Shown in pieces: positions 34,391 to 47,871 of a stretch of 64,000 bases of DNA (positions are counted from its first letter, which is position 1; each line of letters starts with the position of its first letter). The stretch lies in NCBI RefSeq assembly GCF_963576615.1, contig NC_088708.1, positions 1,798,001-1,862,000 of the forward strand, written 5' to 3'. This DNA comes from Watersipora subatra. Lineage: Eukaryota; Bryozoa; Gymnolaemata; Cheilostomatida; Watersiporidae. Below the pieces are notes generated by a model. It did no database searches and was not told the origin of the DNA. It saw nothing but the letters and a program-made list of their open reading frames with translations. The position numbers were made by a program, and so were the translations under genes.

Positions 34391-35291
34391 GACTGTTTTT
34401 GTAGCTTATCCATTTATTGCAAATTTTCTTTGAATTTACGTAAATACTTTTTAAACTTGCACAATTTTTAAGAATATTTCAACTTTAATACTATTTCCAT
34501 ACCGTGATTGTCTATTAGTTTCATTTAAAAACACTATAGATCTTTCCAAAAAGATTGAACGAGTAAATCATTTTTAGTTAGGTATACAATTTTCTTGCAA
34601 ACCGCAAACTTGAATCGGAATTGGAATATTTATTATCAGAGCACAAACAAAAATACTTTGAAACATTCAGACAATTACGTGATACATAAAGTGTATATTT
34701 TTAAAAACATTTTTTCTAATTCAGTTTTGCTTAATCTATACTCATTTTCAACAAAGGGATGCACTTTTATATCATCACGTAAAACTTGTTGTAACTTGGG
34801 TTGTTTCATCTTTTTAAAATTGTTTATATCTCATTTTGTTAGCAATCTCTCTCAATACTGGTACACTTTGATCTCCAAGTTCTGGTGGCAAATGACATTC
34901 TCTTTCGTATCTTGAAAGAAGTATTGCCAGTCTAAGTAGGCTCTATTTACAAAAATCACTTGGATTACACTTGGGTTGTTTTAGTCTCTGTTCATCATCT
35001 TGCCATTTATACAAAAGACAATTTTTATGAAAGAAAAGATAAATCAACAAAATTTCTGTTTCAATAGAATTCATTACCAGTAATATAAATTTAGGCATTG
35101 ATGGTACCTTTGTTATTTATTGGTGAACATTTACCATCTTACAAACTGTGACGAAATACGAGTTGTATCTAGTTGGTTTGGATTTGACTGATTCAGAGTG
35201 GTTTGATTTAAATTAGCGAGCTTGTATATCAGCTCGGTGGTCGTTTTAAATTTTATACCAATTACTATCTTGCTATCCATACTTATCTATA
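34391..35291. other. Unclassified, shares a repeat with 46.9 kb
   Basis: 34545-34680 is about 85% similar to 46875-47010 (AGATTGAACGAGTAAATC... and CACAAACAAAAATACTTT). Both look like remnants of one coding sequence (ELELE..LLSEHKQKYF in plus frame), possibly from the same transposon as the integrase. Not identified. Confidence 0.35.
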
Positions 35292-35452
35292 CATATATAT
35301 AAATCTCAGTGTTTGTGCATCGTCTGTGATTCGGTCTGTCCAGCTATAGCAATTAGTCTCTAGCAATCAATAATCCGTATTGCAGACGATGTGATCTCAT
35401 AACCTCCCTTCCACCAGGCGATAAGCTAACCAATTGAGCTGCATGAGATGCA
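35292..35452 (-). repeat. tRNA-derived SINE, copy 2
   Basis: Minus strand: tRNA-like head with ATGCAGCTCAATTGGTTAGC (A box) and, further on, GGTTATGAGATCACATCG near the B-box position. The tail ends CACAAACACTGAGATTTATA as in copy 1 at 17604. Confidence 0.6.
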
Positions 35453-36431
35453 TTGGATTTACTGGGTGATATTAGTGGATATTTAGGTTGAAATACGCAT
35501 AGCGACTCTGTATTACGTTACAATGCAATGTCACTAAAGCTTGATCTCACGGCTCTTATTAGTAAGTTTAGCAATACAGATACTAACTTGCTCAAATTAG
35601 CCATTGGCAATATGCCAGTGGCAGACAACTACATTACCTGTCACTGTTTATAGGCTGTTTTTAATACCTGGGCAATGCCGGTCATTCCATTAGTTTACCA
35701 TAAGTTATACTTGATACAAGTATTTGGCTCAAGTAATATGCTTTTTGGTGGTTCGGCATACATTTCGGTCAATGACCATCTATCTCATACAACCCACATT
35801 TATTTTTATGAACCTTTATTTTTTCATTATTTTTATCAATTTTTTCTTGTCAATCACCTCAAACTTTGGACAAAAATTGGAGTCATTGAGAACAAAGGTC
35901 ATTTACAAAGGTCATTGACTAAAATGGTCTTAGGGGAATGCCCTTTTGGCTCGTACCGCCTACTTATCTACTGTAGCTATGAGTTCCAATGAAGCCGGTG
36001 AACTTTCAGGCATGTAGAGCTTCTCAAGCAACTTTTATTAGAAGCCAGCAAACCACAACCGTTCAAGAGGTTGTCTAGCAGTTTTACTACTCTGTCTCCA
36101 CGTCAGCTCGGTCGCCAGCGGATATCTATTGATAGAGCCTCGGGATAAGATGGAAGTTGATCACTTGATCAACTTCCATAGCATAGATGGGAGTGATATG
36201 AGTGGTGTGAATGCGGAATGAAGAGCAATGTGCAGAATTCTAATTCAGTTTGAAAACAAGGAAGCGGAGGGAATTTATTGTATTATATGTGATGCTAGTA
36301 GTAGCAGTCATAGAACTGAAGAATACTCATTACAAAAGTATACAAATTGTATAAAAATGATTCAATGGCTAATATTTATATAGAAATAAAAAGGGCACAT
36401 CATAAACGTAACTGAGCAAGGAATCAAGTAA
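35453..36431. other. RAB20 3' region and flank
   Basis: AATAAA on the minus strand at 36279-36274, about 155 bp beyond the RAB20 stop, is a likely poly(A) signal. A 105-codon plus frame (35675-35992) shows no motifs. Confidence 0.4.
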
Positions 36432-36792
36432 TTAACAACACTTTTTGGCAGGTTTATCTATGGTAGCTTTAGGTGTTTGAGTTGCTTCAGCGATATCAAC
36501 TGTGTCAGTATGACGTTTAATCTTGTATGAACCAGAGACTTCAGCAAGACACTGGGAAAAGGCAAATTCGAATGCGTCAGTCACTCCTTCCCCAGTCTTA
36601 CTAGATGTTTCAAAGCTAAGCGGTGTCTTGCTATCTTGCTTTTCTAAATAAGTTTGATTGATTTCTGTAGCAAACTGCCGGGCCTCCTGCCTTGAGACAG
36701 CTCGTTTTGTGTCATCTGTAACTAAATCAAGTTTCGCTCCAACCACTACCTTTAAACAGTTTTCCTCTGGCAACAGCGGAAGAAACCTCGTC
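36432..36792 (-). CDS. RAB20: RAB20 exon 5
   Basis: A 361-nt exon after acceptor tttatgttgcag. It encodes residues 98-217: RTRFLPLL, the G4 region VVVGAKLDLV, the G5 motif ETSSKTG and the tail ending PAKKCC. Stop TAA at 36434-36432. Confidence 0.95.
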
Positions 36793-39700
36793 CTGCAACA
36801 TAAACAGAGTGCCTCCGTTACAACTACAGTATTATAGACCAAACACAGGTGTAGCAGATTCTACTGATAGAGAGGAGGCATTTTACAACGAAGTAAAGGG
36901 TTGTATTAAAATTACATAGCTCTCTACAAAAAACAATTTCTCCGCTCAGAGAACACAATACGCCCAATATATCCAGACAGTAAGTTCATTGAAATATAAA
37001 AACCCTCCGAGTTGCATTTCAGATGAAGCAATACGAACATAGCTCAACTCAAACAGCCGTCACAATTCAACAATATCACAAATAAAACCAACAAGGGTAA
37101 GTGTATGTTATACATATAATTGAAATTTGAACACAGACTTCTCTAGGCATAACCAAACCGCCATATTTCTCCACGGCTCAAACGCAAAGCATCACAGTCA
37201 TATGAAGAATAGCTATAACAATTTGAGTACAATGGGTGAGCCTAAGCTGCATTAGGGATCCTGGCTCCCTGACCAGGGGTTTGATGATGCCGAGTCATAT
37301 ATGCCGGTACACTTACAGATGTATGACAATAAATCAACTGTGGCGATGTTTGATGTCAAATGTTTAAAGAGAGTTGTGCTCTCCTTTTCTATCCTTATAT
37401 TGGAGTTGTTCAGCCTTCTCGTCATAATAATTGTAGGTTAAAAAGGCAATATGCTGCTGTACATGAATAAGGAGGAAATAGTGAGGTAAAATTGTAAGTT
37501 TTCAGTTAGTCTCTTTTAAACAGCGACGAGGTTGATGTAGTAAAACTACCCCATAATCTCTAGCTGATCGCCTATCACATTTCAGCTGACTTTTTTACAG
37601 CTAATTTGTGACAAATAACACAAGCCTACAATAATACATGCCTTGACACGCCTTATTTTTGCATCTTATTGTAGCAAGAATTTTAGGAGGTTAAGACTGA
37701 AATTCTTTATCAATTCTTTAGTGTGCTTTCGCAATAGAACAGTAAAGGTGAACAGCAATGTGAATGCAACTTTTTGAAATGAAATTGTTTTTGTCGCTTG
37801 AGGATTTCTCTTAAACACTTGCTTAAATTTCAAGCTTACCTGGTTATACAATCGATTTACGGATTTCATATTCGGATTTCTATTGACAGCCATCTTCTGT
37901 TATGAAAATCGCAAGACATTCTATTTCAATTCTTGTTGTATATTTATAAGCGCAAACAATACTCAGTAAAAAAAGTAGAGCTGCACAATGATCGCGTTAA
38001 TTAAACGATTAACGTGACTAATACAAATAAACGATTAACTGAGTTGGGCCAATTAATCTTCAATTAAAATGCAACCGAGGTGATGATCTTGATGTGGTTC
38101 CTTTCCTTTGTACTGCTTAGTACCATACGTTAGTAATACTAACGTAGCAGGTTACTACCATTTAATTTATTAGCAAATAAATATTATGACAAGCAACACT
38201 TTCTTACCAATAAATTAAACCACAATTATTTTGCACCCGACTATGAAAACACAGTGAGTCGCTAACATTAAACTTGTTTATACAATACAATGCACAAGCG
38301 CCGTGCCGATCTAGCCGTAAGCAGGCCATGTTGTTAGTTGTTTGAACATGTTTCTAGGTAATAGCAACAAAAGTGATTTCAGTATTATTTAATATCTTAC
38401 AGTTTATTTTTGTTTATTTTTAAAAACTTTCTTAAGTAAATTATACATGTATTTTCATTTTTCAAAAAAATCACAATCATATTTCAGCTTCAGAATATTA
38501 GTAATATAAGATTGACACTTTATTGAAACATGAAAGCAGAAAAATGTCTTCCACCCTAGGTAGTGCATAACTGTAAGTTGTTGGAAGCATAAACAAGAAA
38601 GCGAAGTGCAGTATATGCCAGAAAGAATTTGCTTACCACAACAGCACATCATCATTAAGATATATTTTAACTAATTCTCATCCTACCCGCAGAAATCATC
38701 ACCAGCTGTCGCAGACAATAACTAATACTACTGACTACTGGCACTACTGTCCCCTGTGATCAGCTATTCTCTAAAGCTGGCAATATTGTTATGTAGGAAG
38801 AGGGCATCTCTTTATTCAGATAATGTGAATAAACTGTGCTGCCTCAACTCTTGGCTGACTTAATTATAGACTTTCATAGACAGTTTTCATACTCATAATA
38901 ATTATTACATTGTAACTTTAGTACATTGTACATAACATGTACTACTGCTAACAATTGTTTAAAATATAATTAATCTATATGTATGTAGCTGTCTTATTTG
39001 TTTTTGAAGATGCAAGTTTTTGCTAGATTAATTCTAAGATTAATCGAAGATTAACTGGTTCAGACCAGTTATTAATCGCGATCAATTTTTATAATCATTG
39101 TGCAGCTCTAAAAAAAGTATACGAGAAATGTGGAAATCATTACTCTCCATATCTTAGCAGGCGCACCAACCAAACAGCAAGTTCCACTAAATTTCTGCAG
39201 AGCTACACTCTCAACACATTAATAACATTCTGTTCTCACAACACGTAAAGTCAAGTTTGAGATTTGAGTTTTTGCTAAGAATAAGTTGAGCCTGTAACAT
39301 CTTGAATCACTAAACCTATAGATATATTTTAGTGACTCAAGTAAGAGTTGATGTGACTCTGGTATTTTACCCTTTTAATCATGTTACACAGTGACAACCA
39401 AGTTCAATTGTATGCTCTGTGGTGATTTCTGGTTAACTCGCAGCTATATGCATTTAGCATTGTTCACTAATTAGAATCATCACAATCATTTGTATTCTGT
39501 TCATCTGTGTGGCACCATGTACACAAGTTTGAATGTTAAAAACCTTCTAACTACTAAATCGTTTGTACTTTTCTATCTAAAATATCAACCAATCTAGATT
39601 TAAGCAAAATTGCCCAAGTATTGGCTAGTGTAGACTATTTTATCAACTTAAGAATAATATTCTAAACACTTACCAAAAGACTGCTACATCTTTTTGTAGC

Positions 39701-42700
39701 ATTGCTTAAAAAAATAGAACCGCTGTAAGTACAGGTACTGGTAGAAATTGGAAATGTTTAGCAGCACCAAGTCGTTGGGTCGATAAAGATCTTTTAGATA
39801 TATATCTCTTTGAAATATACAGTGGTGTGAAAAATAAACGGACCACCTTATAAAACTTGATCATTGCTAGCGCGCAGCACTCAAGGTGATTAAATCCCTC
39901 ATTAAGCTCTTGTTATTGAGTAGAACCTATACATAGTATACATCAAAGGAAAGCTTAGAATGAGTAGAACTTGATGAAACTAATTTTAGCTTAAAACAAC
40001 AATGTTAGATAAGTTTTAGAGAGAGTCAAAGTTAGCAATTATTTTTGGCATTTCCATTCATTTTGAATAAAATTAAACCTCTATTTTATTTATGTTCAAA
40101 CTTAAAGCAGTGATGCTACTCAGATCAAAGACGTTGTGTGAAACAATCCTCATGTCGTTACGTTTTGCACAACAGAATAATTTGTCTTTGAAGTTGCTAA
40201 CTTGCTATAAAAGTGAACTTCTAGCGTTGGTAGATTCATTCAGTCAAACATCGACATCATGCCTCGTCATCTTACAGAAGCAACGGGAGCAATCATCCTA
40301 CACCTTTTCCAGGAACCGTTTGATGGTGTTACAAACAGTACTTTTAGCAACTTTTACTTCTTTGGCAATCTCCCGCTGTGATTTGCCTTCCTGGTAAAGG
40401 TGTACGATGACTGCTCGCTTTGCTTATGTAAGATGGCGAGGCATGATGTCGATATTTGACTGAATGAATCTACCAACGCTAGAAGTTCACTTTTATAGCA
40501 AGTTAGCAACTTCAAAGACAAATTATTCTGTTGTGCAAAACGTAACGACATGAGGATTGTTTCACACAATGTCTTTGATCTGAGTAGCATCACTGCTTTA
40601 AGTTTGAACATAAATAAAATAGAGGTTTAATTTTATTCAAAATGAATGAAAATGCCAAAAATAATTGCTAACTTTGACTCTCTCTAAAACTTATCTAACA
40701 TTGTTGTTTCAAGCTAAAATTAGTTTCATCAAGTTCTACTCATTCTAAGCTTTCCTTTGATGTATACTATGTATAGGTTCTACTCAATAACAAGAGCTTA
40801 ATGAGGGATTTAATCACCTTGAGTGCTGCGCGCTAGCAATGATCAAGTTTTATAAGGTGGTCCGTTTATTTTTCACACCACTGTATATATATCTTTGAAA
40901 TATATATATCTCTTTGAAATATATATACATCTCAAAATCTCTTTGAAATATATATATCTTTGAAATATATATACATCTCAAAAAATATATACCTTTGAGA
41001 TATATATATATCTCTTTGAAATATATATACATCTCAAAAAATATATACTTTTTAGATATATATATCTCTTTGAAATATATACCTTTTAGATATATATATA
41101 TCTCTTTGAAATATATATACATATCTCAAAAAATATATACCTTTGAGATATATATCTCTTTGAAATATATATACATCTAAAAAAATATATACCTTTTAGA
41201 TATATATATATATATATCTCTTTGAAATATATATACATCTCAAAAAATATATACCTTTGAGATATATATCTCTTTGAAATATATATACATCTCAAAAAAT
41301 ATATACCTTTGAGATATATATATATCTCAAAGATATTTACCTTTTTCATGCATATATATGTATATGTTATATTTATATAAATATATATCTTTGAGATATA
41401 TATATATCTCAAAGATATTTACCTTTTTCATGCATATATATGTATATGTTATATTTATATAAATATATATCTTTGAGATATATATTTATAAAATTAAGTA
41501 AGGTAAAAGTTAAAGTTCAGCTCTATTTTATTATTGAGCACTTTCAGGCAAGAGAATGCAAACCCTGAATCTATTATATATACATGTATATATATGAATA
41601 AGAAAGGCTTTAAAAGCTCTATAATGAACAAAATATTGTTATGTCATATTGCCATTTCCGAGTCATCACAATCACCAATTCAATTGGTGCGAGTTGGCGA
41701 CAGAGTCGCACAGTTTACCATTATTTCCCGTGGATAAATCACAATCCTGATTATAACCGGTTTTTTATTCAAAACAAGTGTGCCCAATTCCTGAGTATAT
41801 ACTACTATATGTATATACTGGTACGTATATATGGTACGTATATATGGTATGTATATAGCAGTATATACTGGTACGTATATATACTACTATGGTATGTATA
41901 AACTGCTTGGGCTAAATTTTCGCTAAACAAAATTGATGGAGTCTAATAAGGAAAGAACACAATTAAAATGGTTAAAAAGATATTACACTTCGAAAAAGGA
42001 AGTACCAAATAGATATGTAAACATGAGAGAACAACTTCTAACAATGTGACAATATTAAACAGATAACTTTCAGCAACACAATAAAACGGATTGAAAGAAT
42101 GGATGTGTATTTAAAATCTGATCCAGAAAGTGTTATGGTAGTATTTCAATAAGTATCCTGTAACTCTATCCAGTTACTAGTATAATTACTGTTTTGTAAT
42201 AGATTTAGTACAGTATGGTAAGGCCATGCGTTGTTAGGTAGGTTTGCCATGTTTACCCGACCATGGTTGCCATGGTAGGACCACACTGTTGCTATATGTC
42301 CGAAATGGCATTCATATTAAATTCAAAATCCTCAGCTGATACAATCAACATACAACAAACATAGCCATAGTTTGATAAACGTTGATCGAAGGGGCCAGTG
42401 TTTAAGCCTCCAACCTTCATCTTATTCGTCTCAGAAGGAACGTCCCTAATGCTTTCACAGATTGTAAAGAGTAGTTGGTAAGAATTTTATAATTCCAATT
42501 TTTGCTTAATTTATAATTACACATAAAGTGTCTTATTAATACTAAGCGTAAAAAGGCTACTGTGCACAGTTTAACTTCTAAAGTTTGCAACTGCTGCCGA
42601 GTTATGCTTTGAAAACGATGCACCTCATTTGACAGCTTTTTCTTTCTCCATAGAAGTAGATCAAATAAAACGAACAAAATGTTAGCCTGATACTCCATAG

Positions 42701-45627
42701 TGAGAAAAGGAATGACCAAGTACGGACACTTATTGAGCTATAGGATAGGACTATACATGTTTAACCTCTGATCTCAACTACCTATCTCAGATTGGAATCA
42801 CCGGCCATCTGAGAGTACACCAGCAAGCAGACAAACAATACTTTTATATCGAGGGACTGCAGATGACTAACAAATACAGGTTTTTTACTGAAAACTTCAT
42901 CAGTGACTCTCCCCGTTGCGCGTTTTAAGAAACAAGAGTTACCACTTACCGAAGGTCGTTAAAGCTGGAATGATTCCCGATGTCATACGTCAAAATGGCA
43001 GCACCCGCATCGCGGCAGTAGAATGTGCTCAACCCTGAGAACCTTTCCTCCCCAGCGGTGTCCTGAAACACCAGATTGCTATAAATCGTTGATCAACAGT
43101 CTATAGTCTATACTCTAGTCTATAGCAATAAACCACCAATAGCTATTATAGACAACTGTCCAAAAGCCTGTAGGAAACCACAACTATTATTACTATTAAC
43201 CACGTAGTAGATAAGTCTCGCTGAAGGGGCAACATACAGTATAAGGCTCATCTGAAAGATTTATGTTAGATATATGGCAGAGAGAAAGAAAGACTGATGA
43301 AAAAGGTAATATACCTCCATGTACATGCCTCCTTTGCTACTACTACTATGATAACAAAAAGTTTCATCATGGTGCGGAGTCTGCAATAGCTGGAGGATAT
43401 GGATGTGAAAGAGATACTAAATGTTTCCTCATTGAATGCCATTGCCTGAGTCAGAGTCAGTTGACTTTGATGAATTGCGTGCTTGATCACAGCTGTCTCT
43501 CGCGTACGAGCTGTAGTGAGAGCTAAGAGTTGACCTACTGTTGATGACTTAGGGGAGGAAAGAGATAAGGCTTGATATGATGGAGTCAGTACGACAAGCA
43601 AAGATTACGATGTAGAGTGTATAGCAGCATTCAAGCTTAAATCAGAACTAGGAGAAACGCCCACATGCGATGAAGAGCTCTGTTAGCACTAGATTCTCTC
43701 TGCCTCAGTTCCACTTTTCGAAAGGAAACACGGATAGGGATGAATATTACTTTCTGTTCACACAGCCAAAAACTAAAGACACTCTAACTAATCTGATAGA
43801 ATCTGTATACATATGTTTATACTTGGAATGAACACGACAACTGAAGTCAAATTCTAGTTAAGTGAGGCAGAATAAGGGCTTACCCATATGGCAATATTGT
43901 ATGGTCCCCACTGCTTAAGAAAGAATGATGCTCCTATTGTCTACAATATATACGGATATGATGAAATATTGCACCCTATGTAGGACTATGATAATGATTG
44001 AATAATGATAATGTATTGAAATGTGTGGATTTTTTACGTTTGTGTATTCCATCACCGTATTAGGTGCATCTATAAAAATCAATCTTGTTTTGTGATCTCG
44101 ATTTGTTAAAAACCTAGTGGCAAGCATAGTGAATCAACCATGTGCCATTCCTGAGATCCCTGGAACTTCAGGGATGGATTTTCTAAATTACTCCAATAAA
44201 TAGTCAATAACCCTAGTTGATAGAAGCAGGCATTAATTGACCAAAATTATTACCAAACATTGAAAACTGTATTTACTACATATTTTGACATTATATTACA
44301 TTATATGTCAAATACACTGTATTTGACATATATTGTACCATAGAAATAGGCTTTAGTCGCACAGACATGACCTCGATTGCTTCTCAAAGCGTGATCCATA
44401 ACTGGATTTGGTATTCTATCACTTATCAGTTAAGATTATGTATTTATTACCCACATATCTTAGCTATGAACATACACTGAAACAATTTTTCAAGAAAGCG
44501 TATGCCATATCATAATACTTTTTACTAATGATTATTAATAAGATCAACACGCAATGCTCAAGGTAGGCTGGCTGATGCTTCAACAGAAAGCCATATTATT
44601 AAAATGTGATATTATTAACAAGCCTCAAATTTTAGGCTAGAGACCGGTGATGTCACAAAAGAGTTGGCTTCACTTATTGCCGCCGTAAAGAAACCCACAG
44701 GCTATTTCAATAATCATCAAGTATTATGTAAGGGAGTCTTAACAAATTTATGGTGTTTACTAATAATAAGCATGGCTGAAAACCATCATTTCATGTAGCA
44801 GTGCATGGTTAGGAGTTGCTCAAGAAAAATGTGCCACATGTATTGTATTCAGTATATTTTGTTAAGCTGCCAAGACAAAACATCTTTTTGTTTTAGCTTA
44901 CTTTGAAAAATCTCACGGATATTGTATAAACTCACCTATGCAACATGTTGCAACATTAGATGGGTACCATTCAAAATGGACTACAAAAATGTCATCAAAT
45001 GGGATTTACAAACAAAGAATGTCCACAATAACACATTACCAAGTGGAGTCACTGATTTTTTTTGTAGTTGCTTATACCAATATTTGAATTGTATTTTGGT
45101 ATCTTTTGTAAATCATACCAGAAACATATAATTACAAAAATAAAAAATAAATTTATATTTCTTTAAGGCCTTTGTTTCATACAGTAAAAGTCACATTCAC
45201 CAAGTAAACATTTCTATAGGCTATAATGAACGAACAAGCCACCAATTTAGAGAGGTGAAAATTGTCCTAAGAGCATTATCCTCCAGCAGTTTCTGATTCT
45301 GTCACCTATATTTTAACACATACCTAATTGTAACATTTTTGAGAAAAATCAGTCTTTCACAAGACTAGAAACTTACACTCTCCGAACTCTTATTAAATGA
45401 ATCATCGATATAGCGAGAAACGAGACATGTCTTGCCTACATCGGCAGCACCAATGAGTACCACCTTCAGATCTCTACAAAATGAGGTAAAATATTATGGT
45501 GCTTATACACAGACAATAACTAGTCTTAAAACTTGCTTTTAATCTGTCAGGTTTGCAAGCGACGGTAGAAGAATAACTATTCTGAATTTTCTATCACTCA
45601 CGCTTTCCTTTTCGTAGAAACAGACAT
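36432..45627 (-). CDS. RAB20: RAB20 small GTPase, complete, five exons
   Basis: Exons 45627-45602, 45473-45377, 43940-43884, 43062-42950 and 36792-36432 give 654 nt, 217 residues plus stop; all introns are GT-AG and phases agree. The product is an atypical Rab of endosomes and phagosomes (family knowledge). Motifs: P-loop GAADVGKT (17-24), switch I TIGASFFLKQW (42-52), DTAGEERF (61-68), GAKLDL at the G4 position (116-121), ETSSKTG, and C-terminal KKCC for double prenylation. FFLKQW..YNIAIWDTAG, FYCRDAGAAILTYD and HTDTVDI match human RAB20 rather than RAB24 or others. The glutamine of DTAGQ is Glu and the Asn of NKxD is Ala. The ATG is chosen because MSVSTKRK ends at GTGAGT in the right phase. 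The last intron (6.2 kb) houses two transposons. Confidence 0.93.
37977..39110 (+). mobile_element. hAT element, internally deleted, in RAB20 intron
   Basis: Ends AGAGCTGCACAATGATCGCG and ATCATTGTGCAGCTCTA, flanked by AAAAAAGT on both sides (37969-37976 and 39111-39118), an 8-bp duplication. The interior retains a BED-finger start (KCSICQKEFAYHNSTSSL near 38600-38655) and hAT C-terminal remnants (about 38745-38860), both with stops. Sister of 5700-6795. Confidence 0.75.
39820..40883. mobile_element. Palindromic Tc1-like element in RAB20 intron
   Basis: A 1,064-bp element between TA dinucleotides, starting CAGTGGTGTGAAAAATAAAC and ending in its complement. The two halves are inverted copies of about 497 bp, more than 95% identical by eye, around a spacer of about 70 bp. 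Each arm carries the start of a Tc1-type transposase, MPRHLT, facing the centre. On the minus strand the frame runs across the centre through a helix-turn-helix block EGKSQREIAKEVKVAKSTVC after one stop. It is non-autonomous and probably recent, given arm identity. Confidence 0.85.
40884..41490. repeat. AT-rich tandem array in RAB20 intron
   Basis: Multiple copies of TATATATCTCTTTGAAATAT and ATATATACCTTTGAGATATA words, many self-complementary. A 100-bp subunit (TTTTTCATGCATATATATGT) is duplicated at about 41341 and 41424. Strong hairpin potential. Confidence 0.9.
41491..42949. other. RAB20 intron 4, proximal part
   Basis: A short repeat TATATACTGGTACGTATATA occurs at 41805-41895. Otherwise nothing recognised. 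Confidence 0.4.
42950..43062 (-). CDS. RAB20: RAB20 exon 4
   Basis: A 113-nt exon encoding DTAGEERFSGLSTFYCRDAG and AAILTYDIGNHSSFNDL plus two bases of R98. Acceptor gtgtttcag, donor GTAAGT. Confidence 0.95.
43063..43883. other. RAB20 intron 3
   Basis: A 111-codon minus frame (43601-43266) and an 87-codon plus frame overlap here with no motifs. No transposon recognised. Confidence 0.4.
43884..43940 (-). CDS. RAB20: RAB20 exon 3 (switch I)
   Basis: A 57-nt exon encoding TIGASFFLKQWGPYNIAIW. Acceptor tatattgtag, donor GTAAGC. Confidence 0.95.
43941..45376. other. RAB20 intron 2
   Basis: Contains a 13-bp-arm perfect hairpin TATGTCAAATACACTGTATT... near 44309-44336. Nothing else recognised. 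Confidence 0.4.
45377..45473 (-). CDS. RAB20: RAB20 exon 2 (P-loop)
   Basis: A 97-nt exon encoding DLKVVLIGAADVGKTCLVSR and YIDDSFNKSSES; donor GTAAGT, acceptor cattttgtag. Confidence 0.95.
45602..45627 (-). CDS. RAB20: RAB20 exon 1 (start)
   Basis: A 26-nt coding exon: ATG, MSVSTKRK, then GC completing an Ala codon with exon 2. The donor GTGAGT follows directly. Chosen because it is the nearest ATG-donor pair with the required phase; length from start to P-loop fits the family. Confidence 0.75.
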
Positions 45628-47871
45628 TCCAGTGATGTGCTAATTGAGCAGAGTCAGAGAGATGGCCGGCGGCTTACTGCTCGCATATTACAACCCACCG
45701 GTGAGCATCTGCCGATCTTTTCTACTGCGGCCACTAACAACAGCCAGAGCATAGATGACATGAGAGGACAAATACAACTGATGCTGAACCCTTAGCTCTG
45801 CAGTCACCTGTGATTGGACTTGCTGATAGTAACTATAGCTGCTGCAGCTCCCATAAATTGTGCTTATGTTTGCTTTACCAAACCAATTAATGTTCAACTT
45901 TGAATAGTTTCGTATAATCACAATAATGAAAATTCAATTAGTTTAGTGTGAACTGTTCCTAAAGATAAAGAAATCTATCTCATGTCTCCTGGTTATAGTT
46001 TTGAAGAGACATTTGCTGTTTCTACCTCAGTATAGCTTGTATAGGTTTAGATACAGGCTATAAGAAACCTTGTAATTATAATAATAGACATCTTGTTTGC
46101 TGATTTGCGGACATTGAGTTGGTATGATCGCTATACAAATATTTCATGCCAAAAATATGGAATTAGATAGAATATGCATAACATAGTAACAGGATACATG
46201 CATACTCCATAAAACATGATAGTATATGTAGCTTTAAAATTTACTGATTCGCAATATTTATTGCATTTTGCCTTAGAATAACGTAAACACAGATCATGAC
46301 AAACACCCTAAAAGCGGAGCAAAAAGAATAAAATGAGCTGTCATATTCATCTGAGTGAATTATTCCAACAACTCTTTTTGAGCCAGTGTCTTTAGCCATA
46401 AGAAAATTATGTTTCCTTTGTACTTAACGTAGATTAATATCGCGAATAATTTACATGAGTGTGTAAGAGGCATGCATAAAGCAGCTTGAAAAGATCTTTT
46501 CCTAGAGCAGTATTAAGCTCTGATGCTGTGATTAAGTATAGAGGTAATACCACAGTGTCAAAACAAGTGCATTAAAATTAAATCAAGATATGTAAAATTA
46601 TAGATAGATACAGTTTGTTGCCTACAAAAAGCCTTTCAGATAGTAGCCATGTCCTAAAAAAGCAAGTAGAATAGTTGTTTACAATTACTCATTTTGAATG
46701 AGGACTTAACATATGTACTAAAAAATAATCTTCCGGCAAGCATTCTATTTTTCAATTCTGCTAGCTATGTTTCATCTTATGACACATGTTAAAACATGTC
46801 CAGCTCAATTTAAACTTAGAACAACAACAACAACCTGTGATGGCACTAGCTACAAAAATACTAAGCTATATGTCTTTACAAGAAGATTGAACGAGTAAAT
46901 CTTTTTTAGTTAGGTATACAATCTTCTTGCAAACCACGAACTTGAATTGGAATAATTATTATCAGAACACAAACAAAAATACTTTCAAACATTCAGACAA
47001 CTACGTAAATCATTGAAACCAGGAAATGTGACCATATCTATAAAACTATTTTCTCCAAACATTTTTATGCATGCTGTAGATTAAGATTTTAACCGTGTTT
47101 ATGTCTTGCAATTTCTTAAAATTATACTAATGTTTGTCTAGTCAGAAAAAACTGAAATTGATAAAGTGAATGCACTCCTAGCATGTCAAAAAACATGCCG
47201 TGTTATCAAGTTTCTTTGAAAACAATATTTCAAAATCCTTGTTATCTAGAGAAGCTACAGAATCTGCCAAGCACAATTAAGCATTGCCAAATCTTAGCCA
47301 GCATAAGCGTCGATATCGTAAGCTATAGTTTATATATTAAGCAAATTAACAAAAATTGAAAATGATTTTGTGACGTATCTGCTCAAACAGGCGTGTTATT
47401 TCAGTTGGCATTACGAGCGCATTTACCCAAACAAGCTATGAAAAACACGAAAGAAAAAAATCCGGAAATAGTTTCATGAAATGCACAGACTTTGTCGCAC
47501 CAATCAATATGTAACATGAACACTCAATTCAAGCCGCTTATTTTATATAAGAGTAAAACACACAGTCAGTTTTAGGTTACTATAACACAGCAAATAATGA
47601 AAAAAAATTGATGTAGGGGAAGCATAATATATGTAGTGTCATACCGACCCTATTTGTTTCGCCAAGGATGAAGTACTTCGATCCAAGCGTAGATTACCAG
47701 TTATTGTAATAAAACATTATTTACGTTAGCCTTCGCGCTCGTGATCTAGATATAAATCAATCCATAAAGCAAACATAACCAACATTATGTACGCAGAGCG
47801 CTATTCTTGACAAGTTTAGTTTAATGCTCTTATGATTTACAATAGCTTTATCGAACCAACGCGTAAATCTC
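45628..47871. other. RAB20 5' flank
   Basis: No gene recognised. 46875-47010 is the second copy of the repeat at 34545-34680. The RAB20 promoter should lie here, but no core element stands out. Confidence 0.35.

Noticed and set aside
40850..41412. Tyr/Ile-rich ORFs
   Set aside because: Translation of an AT-rich tandem array.
45662..45700. Plus-strand MAGGLLLAYYNPP followed by GTGAGC, divergent from RAB20
   Set aside because: Only 13 codons, 34 bp from the RAB20 start and with no supporting exon.
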